Notes: generated by a model not told the origin, from the letters alone. A stretch of DNA of 64,000 nucleotides from an uncultured Erysipelotrichaceae bacterium (GCA_902775285.1 CACYLI010000003.1:49337-113336), one strand, 5' to 3'; positions 9,555 to 17,862 are shown, numbered from the stretch's first letter. Program-made: numbers and translations.

Positions 9555-10439
9555 TCAAGATTTATTTATAAAATCAAAATTTATTTCATTAACATCATAA
9601 TTTTCATAAACTGACTCAGTTATTAATAATTTACTTGCTTCATCTATTTTTTTATTAAAAATTAAATTCATACTTTTATTTTCTATATTAAAATTTACTA
9701 ATTCTATTTCTTCTTTTAAATCACTATATAAATTATTTTGAGAATTAAAACTACTTTTTAATTCGTTTATTATTATGTTTATTTTATCTTCATTACTATT
9801 TTGTATTTTAGTTACTGGTACATAATATTTTAAATCATCCATTATTTTAGAGAAAACAATAGTTGTTTTATTAATATTATTAAATGAATCTATATCATAT
9901 TTCTTATTAATACCATATTTTCTTGTTAAAGGATAATCTATTTCTTTATTAGATATAGGAAGATGATTTAGTTCTTTATTTTCTACACTTATATATACTT
10001 CATTTATTCCATTTATTTCAGTCAATGAATAAATAATTGATTCTATCATTTGTTCTTCTAAATATTTATTAGTATTTAAAAATTCTTTACTAAAATCTAA
10101 ATACACTTTATTTTTATCTATTTTAACACTTTTTAATTCTGTTTTCTTAGGTATTAAACCATAAAAGTTTTCTAGATCTACACAACCATTTATCAATATA
10201 TCTATTTTATTTTTAATTTCTTCTTCTATGTTATTATAATCAAAATAAACATTAACTTTAGATAAATAATTATCTTTATCCAATAAATAAACTACATCTT
10301 TTTTAGAACTAGTATTTGTTTTAATTACCTCCGTATTAAAATTTTCATGTGAAGGAAAGAAATAAAATAACATAAGTAAAAACAAGCACAATGAAGAAAT
10401 AACAAATTTATTAATTGCAAACCTTTTTATTCTATTCAT
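9555..10439 (-). CDS. GerMN-domain protein (spore germination/sporulation, GerM-like)
   Basis: 294 residues with an N-terminal membrane anchor (residues about 11-29) and an exported region. Residues about 90-165 match the GerMN pattern (G-L-I-P-K-x-T-E-L-K-S-V-K-I-x-x-x-x-V-Y-L-D-F-S-K-E-F, then INGINEVYISVENK), and a second, weaker repeat follows (about 205-290). In Bacillus GerM is a sporulation-specific exported protein needed for spore assembly and germination. It is followed upstream by gerE and spoIIIAH on the same strand; in B. subtilis gerM also lies close to gerE (from memory). No lipobox Cys seen. Confidence 0.8.
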   Translation of the reverse strand: MNRIKRFAINKFVISSLCLFLLMLFYFFPSHENFNTEVIKTNTSSKKDVVYLLDKDNYLSKVNVYFDYNNIEEEIKNKIDILINGCVDLENFYGLIPKKTELKSVKIDKNKVYLDFSKEFLNTNKYLEEQMIESIIYSLTEINGINEVYISVENKELNHLPISNKEIDYPLTRKYGINKKYDIDSFNNINKTTIVFSKIMDDLKYYVPVTKIQNSNEDKINIIINELKSSFNSQNNLYSDLKEEIELVNFNIENKSMNLIFNKKIDEASKLLITESVYENYDVNEINFDFINKS

Positions 10440-10465
10440 ATTAAAATATATGTTAAATAAAATTA

Positions 10466-10488
10466 AAAATGACTATAAAAAGTCATTT
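10466..10488 (-). terminator. Hairpin terminator after gerE
   Basis: AAATGACT and AGTCATTT pair around TTTTTAT on the minus strand, followed by TTAATTTTATTT, right after the gerE stop. Confidence 0.55.
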
Positions 10489-10693
10489 AAATAGTTATTT
10501 CTCCTAGTTTTAATAATTCGATTACAGCTCCAGCTCTTCCTTTACATCCAAGTTTTTGCATTGCATTCGATACATGATTTCTAACAGTTTTTTCACTTAT
10601 TTTTAATATTGAAGCTATTTCTTTAGTAGATTTATTTTTAATTAAAAGCATAAACACATCTTTTTCTCTTTTGGTTAAAATATTTCCTGTCAT
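10487..10693 (-). CDS. gerE: GerE-type LuxR-family sporulation transcription factor
   Basis: 68 residues, essentially one LuxR-type helix-turn-helix, close to the 74 residues of B. subtilis GerE. The match to GerE is strong over its full length: LTKREKDVF near the N-terminus, then TKEIAS, ISEKTVRNHVSNAMQKLG, KGR and a C-terminal ELLKLGEI. GerE is the late mother-cell regulator acting with SigK on coat genes. It lies between the gerM-like gene and spoIIIAH, so the block supports a spore-forming lineage. Because GerE is one of the smallest LuxR proteins, other LuxR-like orphans are possible, but the SNAMQKLG..GR core is specific. Confidence 0.9.
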   Translation of the reverse strand: MTGNILTKREKDVFMLLIKNKSTKEIASILKISEKTVRNHVSNAMQKLGCKGRAGAVIELLKLGEITI

Positions 10694-10754
10694 ATATTCA
10701 CCATAAATTACCCTTTCTTTAGTAATTTATGATAGTTATATAAAAAAGTGATTA

Positions 10755-11240
10755 CTATGATTCAAATTTTATAGTTATATTTTTCTTATCTTCAAATTCT
10801 TCTTGAATAGATCTCATTAATTCATTAGCAAGTCCACTATTATGTTCTTTAGCAGCAATTGTTACAACAATATTATCATTATTGATTTCTATAAATGAGT
10901 TTATTTGAAATTCATTTAATAATTTGTCTTCCAAATAAGTTTCTTTACCTTTAGCCAGATTTAATACTTGAAGTTCTTCAAATGCACTATTTTTTTCATT
11001 AGTATCACTAGAATTAATTATTTTATCTTTAAGTTCACTCATTACATCCATAATTTTTTCATCTCTTTCTACTCTAAGTGCCACTAGTTTATTTGATTCA
11101 CTAACTGTAACATCTATATTTTTATTCACTTCTTTTGTAGTAGTATCTTTAAAAATATCACTAGGTAAAGTTATATAATATACTCCAAGAATTAGTATTA
11201 AAGAAAATAATGTTAAAAACCATAAATTTTGTTTATTCAT
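10755..11240 (-). CDS. spoIIIAH: SpoIIIAH-like sporulation channel protein
   Basis: 161 residues. N-terminal membrane anchor of the SpoIIIAH type (M-N-K-Q-N-L-W-F-L-T-L-F-S-L-I-L-I-L-G-V-Y-Y-I), a short linker, then a ring-building domain with ALRVERDEKIMDVMSELKDKI, an ALS/NLAKG-like segment and the C-terminal HNSGLANELMRSIQEEF..KNITIKFE. SpoIIIAH in the mother cell pairs with SpoIIQ to form the feeding-tube channel between mother cell and forespore. It is shorter than the B. subtilis protein because the acidic linker after the anchor is reduced. The rest of the spoIIIA operon is not next to it. Confidence 0.85.
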   Translation of the reverse strand: MNKQNLWFLTLFSLILILGVYYITLPSDIFKDTTTKEVNKNIDVTVSESNKLVALRVERDEKIMDVMSELKDKIINSSDTNEKNSAFEELQVLNLAKGKETYLEDKLLNEFQINSFIEINNDNIVVTIAAKEHNSGLANELMRSIQEEFEDKKNITIKFES

Positions 11241-11283
11241 GTTTTCACCTCAATATAATATATTAAGCATTTAAAAAAAATAT

Positions 11284-11308
11284 GCATAAAAAAAAGGAGT
11301 TATATAAC
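11284..11308 (-). terminator. Terminator of the Hpt-receiver gene
   Basis: Minus strand AGGAGTTATATAACTCCT, a near-perfect dyad, followed by eight T. It abuts the stop of 11311-12558. Confidence 0.8.
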
Positions 11309-11310
11309 TC

Positions 11311-12558
11311 CTAAAAGTATGCTGCTAAACATTTTTCTACTACTCTTTGTACATCTCTTTCATTAAATGGTTTTGCAAGTATATCAATAATTGGATATTT
11401 ATTAACTTTATCAATTGATTCCATATCCTCTACACCACTTATAACAGCAATTGGCATTTTAACAAAATATCCTTTTTTATAAAAATCTTCTAATACTTGA
11501 TATCCATCTACATTTGGCATATTTAAATCTAATAAACATGCTTTAATTTTAGATCTAAAATTATCATCTAAACATAATTCAATAGCCTTTGCTCCATCAT
11601 TAGCTATAACAACATCATAATTAACATCAAAGATTTTTTTAACAAAATTTGCAACTAAATTAGAATCATCTACTACTAAAATTGTTCCTTGTTTAGGAGC
11701 TAAAGAAGTTGGCATTTGATGATTTGCAGATTGTTGTTGATACAATGCTTGACTCATTGGATCCATGACAGGAGCTTGTTGTTGCATAGGATTTTGTACT
11801 TGAGTATATTGAACATTTGGATTTGAAACTGGTTGAGTAATCATTTGTCCAGAACTTAAATCATATATTTGTTCTGTTTGAACTTGTGGTTGACTCATAG
11901 TATTCATTTGTGGTTGCATCCCCATTTGAGGAGTTTGTACTTGCGCTGGCATTTGTGGTTGCATAGCTTGTGGTTGTACAGGATTTTGTACTTGATTTGC
12001 AACATTCATTTGAGGATTAACAGCTTGTGGTTGAGAGTTCACAACAGGTGATTGTACTTGAGGAGGCACTTGTTGTTCTGGAGAAACACTCATTTGTGGT
12101 TGTGGAGTTTGTGCTACAGTAGCTTGTACTGGAGCTGGAGAAGCAACAGTTTGTGCTTGTGGTTGTTGAGGTGAAGGAGTTGTAGCACGACCTAAATATG
12201 TATTTGCAACATTAATTGCTTTATTTACTTCAGTCATAATTGTTGGATGATTTGCAGTAACTCCTGCAGAATCTCCTGCTTTAGCTTTTAATTCAGAATC
12301 ATAACATAAATCTCCTAAACCTAAAAATCCTAAATATCTTGCATCACTTTTTAAAGCATGTACTTCAATTGCATAATTAGGCATATCATTTGCAGCTAAA
12401 TGTTTCTCTAAATTAGCTATTTTTTCTCCAACCATATCTACAAAGTCAGTTAAAGTTTCATCATACATTTCCATATCTCCAAGTAGTTCTAAACTTGCTT
12501 GAACATTAACTCCATTATTAGTTAAAATATTTACATCTTTCATATCTAACTTCTCCAT
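11311..12558 (-). CDS. Hpt-linker-receiver signalling protein
   Basis: 415 residues in three parts. Residues about 20-110 form a histidine phosphotransfer domain with the motif EVHALKSDARYLG (predicted phospho-His67). Residues about 120-285 are a low-complexity Q/P/M/V-rich linker. Residues about 290-412 are a response-regulator receiver (ILVVDDSN, acceptor Asp in ACLLDLNMPNVDG, Lys in DILAKPF). There is no kinase and no output domain, so it probably relays phosphate within a phosphorelay whose kinase lies elsewhere. It lies next to sporulation genes, but a link to the Spo0 relay is inference. The long Q-rich linker is unusual for a bacterial Hpt protein. Confidence 0.85.
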   Translation of the reverse strand: MEKLDMKDVNILTNNGVNVQASLELLGDMEMYDETLTDFVDMVGEKIANLEKHLAANDMPNYAIEVHALKSDARYLGFLGLGDLCYDSELKAKAGDSAGVTANHPTIMTEVNKAINVANTYLGRATTPSPQQPQAQTVASPAPVQATVAQTPQPQMSVSPEQQVPPQVQSPVVNSQPQAVNPQMNVANQVQNPVQPQAMQPQMPAQVQTPQMGMQPQMNTMSQPQVQTEQIYDLSSGQMITQPVSNPNVQYTQVQNPMQQQAPVMDPMSQALYQQQSANHQMPTSLAPKQGTILVVDDSNLVANFVKKIFDVNYDVVIANDGAKAIELCLDDNFRSKIKACLLDLNMPNVDGYQVLEDFYKKGYFVKMPIAVISGVEDMESIDKVNKYPIIDILAKPFNERDVQRVVEKCLAAYF

Positions 12559-12658
12559 TCTATTTTTCTTAACTTATACTACTTTTGATTATACCATATT
12601 GAAAAAAGGAAGTAAATTTTAATTTGACATTGGTATCAAATGTGATACAATAATACAT

Positions 12659-12943
12659 ATGAAGAAGATGTATGAATATATAAATTATATCGAAGTAGAA
12701 AAAACACCTGAAGAATTAGAGCGTGAATTCTTAAATGATTTTATTGCATTTAGAAAAGAAAATAACTTAACTCAAGAATTACTTGCTTTATATTCTAAAG
12801 TTAATAGAGTTAAAATATCTAGAATAGAATCTGGTATGCACTCTCCTACTATTAAAAACCTTTTACAAATATTGGGTCCTCTTGGGTATACTATTAAAAT
12901 AGAAAAAGTTAAAAACAAATATAAAAAAAATGATTGGTATTAA
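12659..12943 (+). CDS. XRE-family HTH protein (HigA-like antitoxin type)
   Basis: 94 residues with an HTH at about 30-85 (FRKENNLTQELLALYSKVNRVKISRIESGMHSPTIKNLLQIL), the layout seen in HigA/HipB-like antitoxins: N-terminal linker, single XRE domain, short basic tail. No toxin gene is adjacent, so it may be an orphan regulator. It is one of few plus-strand genes here. It converges on relA and overlaps its end by four bases. No obvious ribosome binding site precedes the ATG; an AT-rich region with a candidate TTGACA at 12622 and TACAAT at 12646 gives a leader of only a few bases, so translation may be leaderless or nearly so. Confidence 0.8.
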   Translation: MKKMYEYINYIEVEKTPEELEREFLNDFIAFRKENNLTQELLALYSKVNRVKISRIESGMHSPTIKNLLQILGPLGYTIKIEKVKNKYKKNDWY

Positions 12944-12956
12944 TTCCAATCATTTT
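12926..12956. terminator. Bidirectional terminator overlapping two gene ends
   Basis: ATGATTGG and CCAATCAT pair around TATTAATT, with an A-run on the left and TTTTTATATTTT on the right. It serves both the XRE gene and relA and lies inside both coding ends. Confidence 0.8.
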
Positions 12957-14385
12957 TATATTTTCTTAACATCATTCTGGCATAACTAGTTTTTGCTAAT
13001 TTTTCCCATTCTTCTTTTGGTCCATAGCTTAAACTATCAGTTAATAAAACCACTCTATCATTATTTTGAAGTAAATAATTAGGAGAAACAGATTTACCAT
13101 TGACTACTCCATATACTAAAGAGTCTCCAATAGTTTTATCTAATCTATATGCGTAATCAATTAGTGTAGATCCATAAGGAAGTTCAATTTTTTTACCATC
13201 ACTTGAATAAACATATATTTGTTTAGCAAATAATTCTTCTTTTATTTTATTAATAAAATCTTTATCATCAGTATATAAATTATCTAAATCTAATAATGAC
13301 TTATAAAATTGAAATTTATCCTTAAGTTCTTCCTGCATTATAATTCTACTTTCTCCTTTTTTTATATCCCAATATGCAGGCAAACCAAATGATGCAACTT
13401 TATCCATATCAAATGTTCTTATTTGAGTTTGAACAAGTCTATCATCAGGTGCAAATACTGTTGTATGTAATGACTTATAATTATTTGTTTTTGGATTATG
13501 AATATAATCTTTAAATCTACTATTAAAAGGATTATAAATACTATGAATGCATCCCAGTGTTATATAACAATTGTCTATCGTATCAACCATTATTTTTAGA
13601 GCAAGTAAATCATGGATGTTTGACATTTTATATCCCTCATTTATTTTTTTATAAATACCATAAATATTTTTAGTTCTTATTTTAATTTCATTTGGAATAT
13701 TTTTATCATTTAAAATACATTTTATTTTATATTCCATTTCTTTTAATATATCAAAATTTTCATCTTCAATTTTTAATTTTTGATTTAATAATTCATTGTA
13801 TATTTTAGGATTTAATATTTTAAAACTAATATCTTCAAGTTCACTTTTAATTCTATAGCAACCTAAATAATAAGCAAGTGGAACAAATATCTCAAGTGTT
13901 TCATATGCATTTTCTTTTTGTTTGAATTCACTTTTAAAATTAATTGTTCTCATATTATGAAGCCTATCAGCTAGTTTTATAATAATAATTCTAACATCAG
14001 AAGTTATACTAGTTATAATTTTTCTGGTATTAGCAAGTCTTTGTTCTTCTTTTGAAGTGAAATTCATTTTACTAATTTTAGTAACTCCATCTACTAAAGT
14101 AGATATAGATGTATTAAATTCATGAGCAATATCTTCTTTTGTAATATTTGTATCTTCTAATGTATCATGCAAAAGTCCTGCACAAATCGTGTCTGTATCA
14201 GCATGCATACAAGCAAGAATATAAGCAACATTTAATGGATGAATAATATATTTTTCACCACTTTCTCTAAACTGATTTGAATGTAAATAATCAGCATAAT
14301 TATATGCTTTTATAATAATATCAGTATCAGTGTCATTATATTCTTTAACTTTTTTTAATAACAGATCTAAAGTTATACTATTCAT
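12940..14385 (-). CDS. RelA/SpoT-family (p)ppGpp enzyme, probably hydrolase-dominant
   Basis: About 481 residues from the ATG at 14385 (GGAGG 6 bases upstream; a TTG at 14397 is less likely). Order: HD hydrolase domain (HSNQFRESGEKYIIHP, LLHDTLEDT, ADRLHNMRT; metal ligands intact), synthetase domain (about 215-350), TGS domain (about 385-445). No C-terminal ZFD/ACT, so it is much shorter than the usual 700 or more residues. The synthetase has YKSLHTTV, but the conserved E-(I/V)-Q-I-R-T reads QTQIRT, AEFG is ASFG and AAHW is PAYW, so alarmone synthesis may be lost. Upstream lie a leader ORF and a terminator hairpin. Overlaps the convergent XRE gene by four bases. Confidence 0.9.
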   Translation of the reverse strand: MNSITLDLLLKKVKEYNDTDTDIIIKAYNYADYLHSNQFRESGEKYIIHPLNVAYILACMHADTDTICAGLLHDTLEDTNITKEDIAHEFNTSISTLVDGVTKISKMNFTSKEEQRLANTRKIITSITSDVRIIIIKLADRLHNMRTINFKSEFKQKENAYETLEIFVPLAYYLGCYRIKSELEDISFKILNPKIYNELLNQKLKIEDENFDILKEMEYKIKCILNDKNIPNEIKIRTKNIYGIYKKINEGYKMSNIHDLLALKIMVDTIDNCYITLGCIHSIYNPFNSRFKDYIHNPKTNNYKSLHTTVFAPDDRLVQTQIRTFDMDKVASFGLPAYWDIKKGESRIIMQEELKDKFQFYKSLLDLDNLYTDDKDFINKIKEELFAKQIYVYSSDGKKIELPYGSTLIDYAYRLDKTIGDSLVYGVVNGKSVSPNYLLQNNDRVVLLTDSLSYGPKEEWEKLAKTSYARMMLRKYKNDWN

Positions 14386-14401
14386 ATTTACCTCCAAAAT
14401 A

Positions 14402-14428
14402 AAACGTCTTTAATCATATTAAAGACGC
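14402..14428 (-). terminator. Attenuator-like terminator immediately before relA
   Basis: CGTCTTTAAT and ATTAAAGACG form a 10-bp stem with a three-base loop, followed by TTTTATTTT, which runs directly into the GGAGG of the relA-type gene. Stop codon TGA of the leader ORF lies across the loop. Confidence 0.7.
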
Positions 14429-14506
14429 GTTAAAATCAATTTTATTTGAGCACATGGAAATAATGTAATAACGTTTAATTAAATTATCTATTACTATTCT
14501 TTTCAT
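14414..14506 (-). CDS. Putative 30-residue leader peptide of the relA-type gene
   Basis: A short frame begins with an ATG at 14506 after a strong TAGGAGGGTG and encodes 30 residues (MKRIVIDNLI ... FNASLI) before a TGA in the loop of the terminator at 14402-14428. The good ribosome binding site, the promoter just upstream and the stop placed inside the terminator are the layout of a translation-controlled attenuator. No run of a single codon points to one amino acid; KRYYIIS is the only clustering. Confidence 0.5.
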   Translation of the reverse strand: MKRIVIDNLIKRYYIISMCSNKIDFNASLI

Positions 14507-14536
14507 ACACCCTCCTAAAATTAGAATAATAATATA

Positions 14537-14565
14537 AATTTACACTTATTATTTAATTTTGTCAA
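14537..14565 (-). promoter_or_regulatory. Predicted promoter of the relA leader transcript
   Basis: TTGACA (14560-14565) and TAAATT (14537-14542) with 17-base spacing, reading leftward into the leader peptide. The -35 overlaps the end of the trpS intergenic gap, so relA need not depend on trpS transcription. Confidence 0.55.
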
Positions 14566-14569
14566 CATT

Positions 14570-15550
14570 TTATCTATAAAATCCCATTTTCTTTTTAGCA
14601 TCTTCATATTTTTTAGAAGCTAAATTAGTAGTTATTTCTTTTCCATTATCTAAAACTTTATCAATAATATCAGATTTTATTATCTCATTATATTTTTTTT
14701 GAATACCTTCTAAAAATTCACACACAGTATCTGCTACTTTAGTTTTAAAAGTACCATAATTACATCCTTCAAATTCACTTTCAACTTCTTTAATAGTTTT
14801 ACCTGTTAAAGATACATAAATATTTATCAAATTTGAAATACCTGGTTTATTTTCCATATCATATTTAACTACTGTTTCACTATCAGTTGTAGCTCCCATA
14901 ATTTTTTTTCTAACATCATTTATATTATCTAATAATTTAATAACACCTTTAGGATTATCACTAGATTTACTCATTTTTTTAGTAGGATTACATAAATCTA
15001 GTATTTTAGTACCACTTTCACTAATTAAAGGTTCAGGTACTCTAAAAGTATCTCCATATTTTTTATTAAATCTGATAGCTATATCACGAGCAAGTTCAAC
15101 ATGTTGTTTTTGGTCAATTCCTACAGGTACATATTTTACATCATATAATAATATATCAGCTGCCATTAATACAGGATATGTTAATAGTCCAGCCGTAAAG
15201 CTTTCTTGTTTCTTACTTTTTTCTTTAAATTGATGCATTCTAGATAATTCACCATAATATGTATTACACTCAAGCAACCATGACATATTAGTATGATAAA
15301 CATTTTCAGATTGAACAAAAATAGTATTTTTTTTAGGATCAATTCCACAAGCTAAATATAAAGCTACTAAATCTCTAATTCTATTTGATAAAGTATCTTT
15401 ATCTTGAGGAATAGTAATTGAATGTAAATCAGCAACAAATATAAATGATTCATATTTATCTTGATATTCAATCATTTGTTTAATAGATCCTATATAATTT
15501 GCAAGTGTTATAACTCCTGTTGGTTGAAGCCCAGTTAAAATTCTTTCCAT
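14570..15550 (-). CDS. trpS: Tryptophanyl-tRNA synthetase
   Basis: About 326 residues from the ATG at 15550 (MERILTGLQPTG), preceded by AAAGGAGGAAAAT. A longer in-frame ATG at 15622 lies inside the T-box leader and is not the start. Class I synthetase: T-G-L-Q-P-T-G near residues 5-11 (HIGH-equivalent region, here LANYIGS), tryptophan pocket residues in FVADLHSIT, and KMSKS near residue 190-196. It charges tRNA-Trp, whose gene lies at 63772-63845 in this window. Expression is controlled by the upstream T-box. Confidence 0.96.
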   Translation of the reverse strand: MERILTGLQPTGVITLANYIGSIKQMIEYQDKYESFIFVADLHSITIPQDKDTLSNRIRDLVALYLACGIDPKKNTIFVQSENVYHTNMSWLLECNTYYGELSRMHQFKEKSKKQESFTAGLLTYPVLMAADILLYDVKYVPVGIDQKQHVELARDIAIRFNKKYGDTFRVPEPLISESGTKILDLCNPTKKMSKSSDNPKGVIKLLDNINDVRKKIMGATTDSETVVKYDMENKPGISNLINIYVSLTGKTIKEVESEFEGCNYGTFKTKVADTVCEFLEGIQKKYNEIIKSDIIDKVLDNGKEITTNLASKKYEDAKKKMGFYR

Positions 15551-15564
15551 ATTTTCCTCCTTTA

Positions 15565-15790
15565 AATAAAAAATCCTGTCCAAAATAGGACAAGATTTTA
15601 AAGCCACCCATTTCATATACAATCATATATGTCCTTAAATAACGTTAAGGATAAACGTACTTCCATACTACATTTCAAGAAGTCTCTCTTTGGTCCATTC
15701 TTTACTATAAAATATAAAATGTTTCACCATCTCATTTCTCTCTAAAATATTTTATTTAGTAAATACTACTCCAAATCAAAGATTTACATA
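15565..15790 (-). promoter_or_regulatory. T-box riboswitch upstream of trpS
   Basis: The minus strand has AAATGGGTGGCTTTAAAA (15597-15614, T-box/antiterminator with UGGC, complementary to the GCCA end of tRNA-Trp) and a terminator AAATCTTGTCC/GGACAGGATTT with a T-run (15568-15600). The specifier loop reads GAA-TGG-ACC: TGG at 15695-15697 is the Trp codon. The tRNA-Trp gene at 63772 has discriminator G, which fits UGGC exactly. Confidence 0.93.
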
Positions 15791-15824
15791 TTTATAATAA
15801 CATATTTTTTTTAAAAATCAATTA

Positions 15825-16430
15825 TTAATCTTTACTAACATCATATTTTATTTCATAACTAATAGTTTGAGTTTCATTTGTATTAGAATTTATATATACT
15901 TTATATCTAATATCTTGTTTTTCATTTGCACTAATAATTCCTTCTTCGTGCTGTGTGTTAGCATAATCTTTTTCTTCATTTGTATTCATATTTATTATTT
16001 TGAAAACTCCATTTGAATTTTCTTTATTCAATATATCAAATGAGTATTTTAAATCATAATTAGCTACACTCTCATCCTTATAATTTCTTATAATAACGAA
16101 TATAAAAGAAGCTTTTTCAGTTTCATCATAATAATTATTACTGTCTTCAATAACATCATATATTAATTCTTCATCGGTATTTTTAGCACTAAAATCATAA
16201 TTTTTTACTCTATAATATGCTACAGCTGATAAAATAACTAATATAATAAACAACCATATAGTAGTTCTAGTCTGTTTCTTTTTTTCATCTTCTGCTTGAT
16301 ATATTTGTTCTGCAGCCACTTTACTAAAACCAGTATCTTTATGATTTAATTTATACTTTTCAGCTGCTGATAAATGAGCTTTATCCTCTGTGTTTTGATT
16401 CATTTGGTTTTGATTGTTTTCATTATTCAT
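15825..16430 (-). CDS. Hypothetical single-pass membrane protein
   Basis: 201 residues: an Asn/Gln-rich cytoplasmic N-terminus of about 55 residues, one membrane helix (TIWLFIILVILSAVAYY, about 58-75), then an exported beta-rich domain of about 125 residues. The domain layout resembles small extracellular immunoglobulin-like domains with a DUF-type fold, but no named family is recognised. It stands alone between the trpS T-box and a divergent esterase gene. Confidence 0.7.
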   Translation of the reverse strand: MNNENNQNQMNQNTEDKAHLSAAEKYKLNHKDTGFSKVAAEQIYQAEDEKKKQTRTTIWLFIILVILSAVAYYRVKNYDFSAKNTDEELIYDVIEDSNNYYDETEKASFIFVIIRNYKDESVANYDLKYSFDILNKENSNGVFKIINMNTNEEKDYANTQHEEGIISANEKQDIRYKVYINSNTNETQTISYEIKYDVSKD

Positions 16431-16553
16431 TTAACTTCACCTATTATTCATTATACATTACACATTTTTTAAAATCAAGTTAACTATACTAATAATATTA
16501 AATTAAAGATAGTTAATTTTATTATTTTTTGATATAATTTTAATGGTGATATT

Positions 16554-17840
16554 ATGTATATATTAAATTTATGTGATAATCCTGAAGTATTAGCTACTAT
16601 GCAAATAGTTAAAACTATAATTACCCTTATAAGAATAATTGTACCAATAATTCTTATAGTTTCTATAATGCTATCATATGTAGGAGCTATTAAAGATAAA
16701 GATACAGATGCTTTAACTAAAGCAAATAAAGGAGTTATTCCAAAAGTAGTAGCAACATTTTTAGTAATACTAATACCTAGTTTTGTTAATTTAATTGCTG
16801 ATGCAGTTGACGTTGATAAAAATATGTATATTTCATGTATTGAATTAGCTACTGATGAAAACATAAATAGAGCTTATAATAGTACAGCAGAAAAAAATGT
16901 AGAACAAGCTTATGAATCAATTAATCAAAGTGATTATCAAATAGCTTTAAATTCGGTTAATAAATTAAAAGATACATCTCTAAAAAATGAATTATTAAAT
17001 AAATTAAAAGTAATAGCAAATTATTTAGATTTAAAAACAAGAATACTTTCTCTTGAATCACTCAAAGGAACAGAATTATCTAATAGATATAAAGAAGTAT
17101 CTAGTGAAATAGATCAAATAAAAGATTCAAGAATAAAAGACATGTTTAGAAACTTATTAAGTCAAGTGAGAACAACTAAACCTCTTGATTTAAAAACTGG
17201 ACTAAGTGAATATAAAAAATATGAATCTATGGGTTATTATGAAGTTATACCTCCACATCCTACTACAAATATGCCATTATGGATTTTCTTACATGGAGAT
17301 GGAGGATTAAATACAGAAGGATTTACTTATCATGTAGCACATGGAAATGCATATATTAATGAAGAATTTTTCTATGTTGCCCCTACTCCTATTCCATTTC
17401 AACAAGATTGGTCTGGAGGAAATATTCCAAGTAATTTAAAAAGCTTAATTGATCATTTAGTAAGTCAATATGAAATTGATAAAGATAGAATTATTATTTC
17501 AGGTTTTTCTAGAGGTGCTATAGGTACTTGGACAATGGTAAATAATTATCCTGATTTATTCTCTGTAGCGTATCCTATTAGTTGTAGACCTGTTGGAGTT
17601 CAAGCTAAAAACTTTTTAACGACTGTTGTAAGAGGACATGTTGGTGATGTATATGGTAAAAATGGTGGATATGAAGGAAATTATGCTGATGATATGTCTA
17701 GCTTAGTTAATGAAATCAAAAAATTAGGAGGAGATGCTACTCTAACAATATATAAAGGTAAAAAACATGGTGAAGTTAATTATATACTATGGGATAAAAA
17801 AACTATAGAAGAAGCATTAAGTATAAGAAAAAAAAGATAA
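16554..17840 (+). CDS. Membrane protein with C-terminal esterase (alpha/beta hydrolase) domain
   Basis: 428 residues. The first 105 residues contain two hydrophobic helices (IITLIRIIVPIILIVSIML and VVATFLVILIPSFVNLIADA) resembling a small TrbC/pilin-like membrane module. A helical linker follows (about 105-215). Residues about 230-425 form an alpha/beta hydrolase of the feruloyl-esterase/putative-esterase type: LWIFLHGDGG (oxyanion hole), nucleophile Ser in SGFSRG, a late His in GKKHGEVNY, and an Asp candidate in GHVGDVYG. Likely an envelope-bound hydrolase whose catalytic part faces outward; substrate unknown. The fusion of a two-helix module to an esterase is unusual. Confidence 0.8.
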   Translation: MYILNLCDNPEVLATMQIVKTIITLIRIIVPIILIVSIMLSYVGAIKDKDTDALTKANKGVIPKVVATFLVILIPSFVNLIADAVDVDKNMYISCIELATDENINRAYNSTAEKNVEQAYESINQSDYQIALNSVNKLKDTSLKNELLNKLKVIANYLDLKTRILSLESLKGTELSNRYKEVSSEIDQIKDSRIKDMFRNLLSQVRTTKPLDLKTGLSEYKKYESMGYYEVIPPHPTTNMPLWIFLHGDGGLNTEGFTYHVAHGNAYINEEFFYVAPTPIPFQQDWSGGNIPSNLKSLIDHLVSQYEIDKDRIIISGFSRGAIGTWTMVNNYPDLFSVAYPISCRPVGVQAKNFLTTVVRGHVGDVYGKNGGYEGNYADDMSSLVNEIKKLGGDATLTIYKGKKHGEVNYILWDKKTIEEALSIRKKR

Positions 17841-17862
17841 TTCAAAATTATCTTTTTTTATC
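17834..17862. terminator. Bidirectional terminator
   Basis: AAGATAATT and AATTATCTT pair around CAAA, flanked by A-runs and T-runs. Shared by the convergent genes ending at 17840 and 17858. Confidence 0.75.

Noticed and set aside
15551..15622. Longer trpS start at 15622
   Set aside because: These codons are the T-box antiterminator and terminator; a good ribosome binding site lies before the ATG at 15550.
16484..16864. Minus-strand frame opposite the esterase gene start
   Set aside because: It is the shadow of the hydrophobic N-terminus of the plus-strand gene and has no ribosome binding site.
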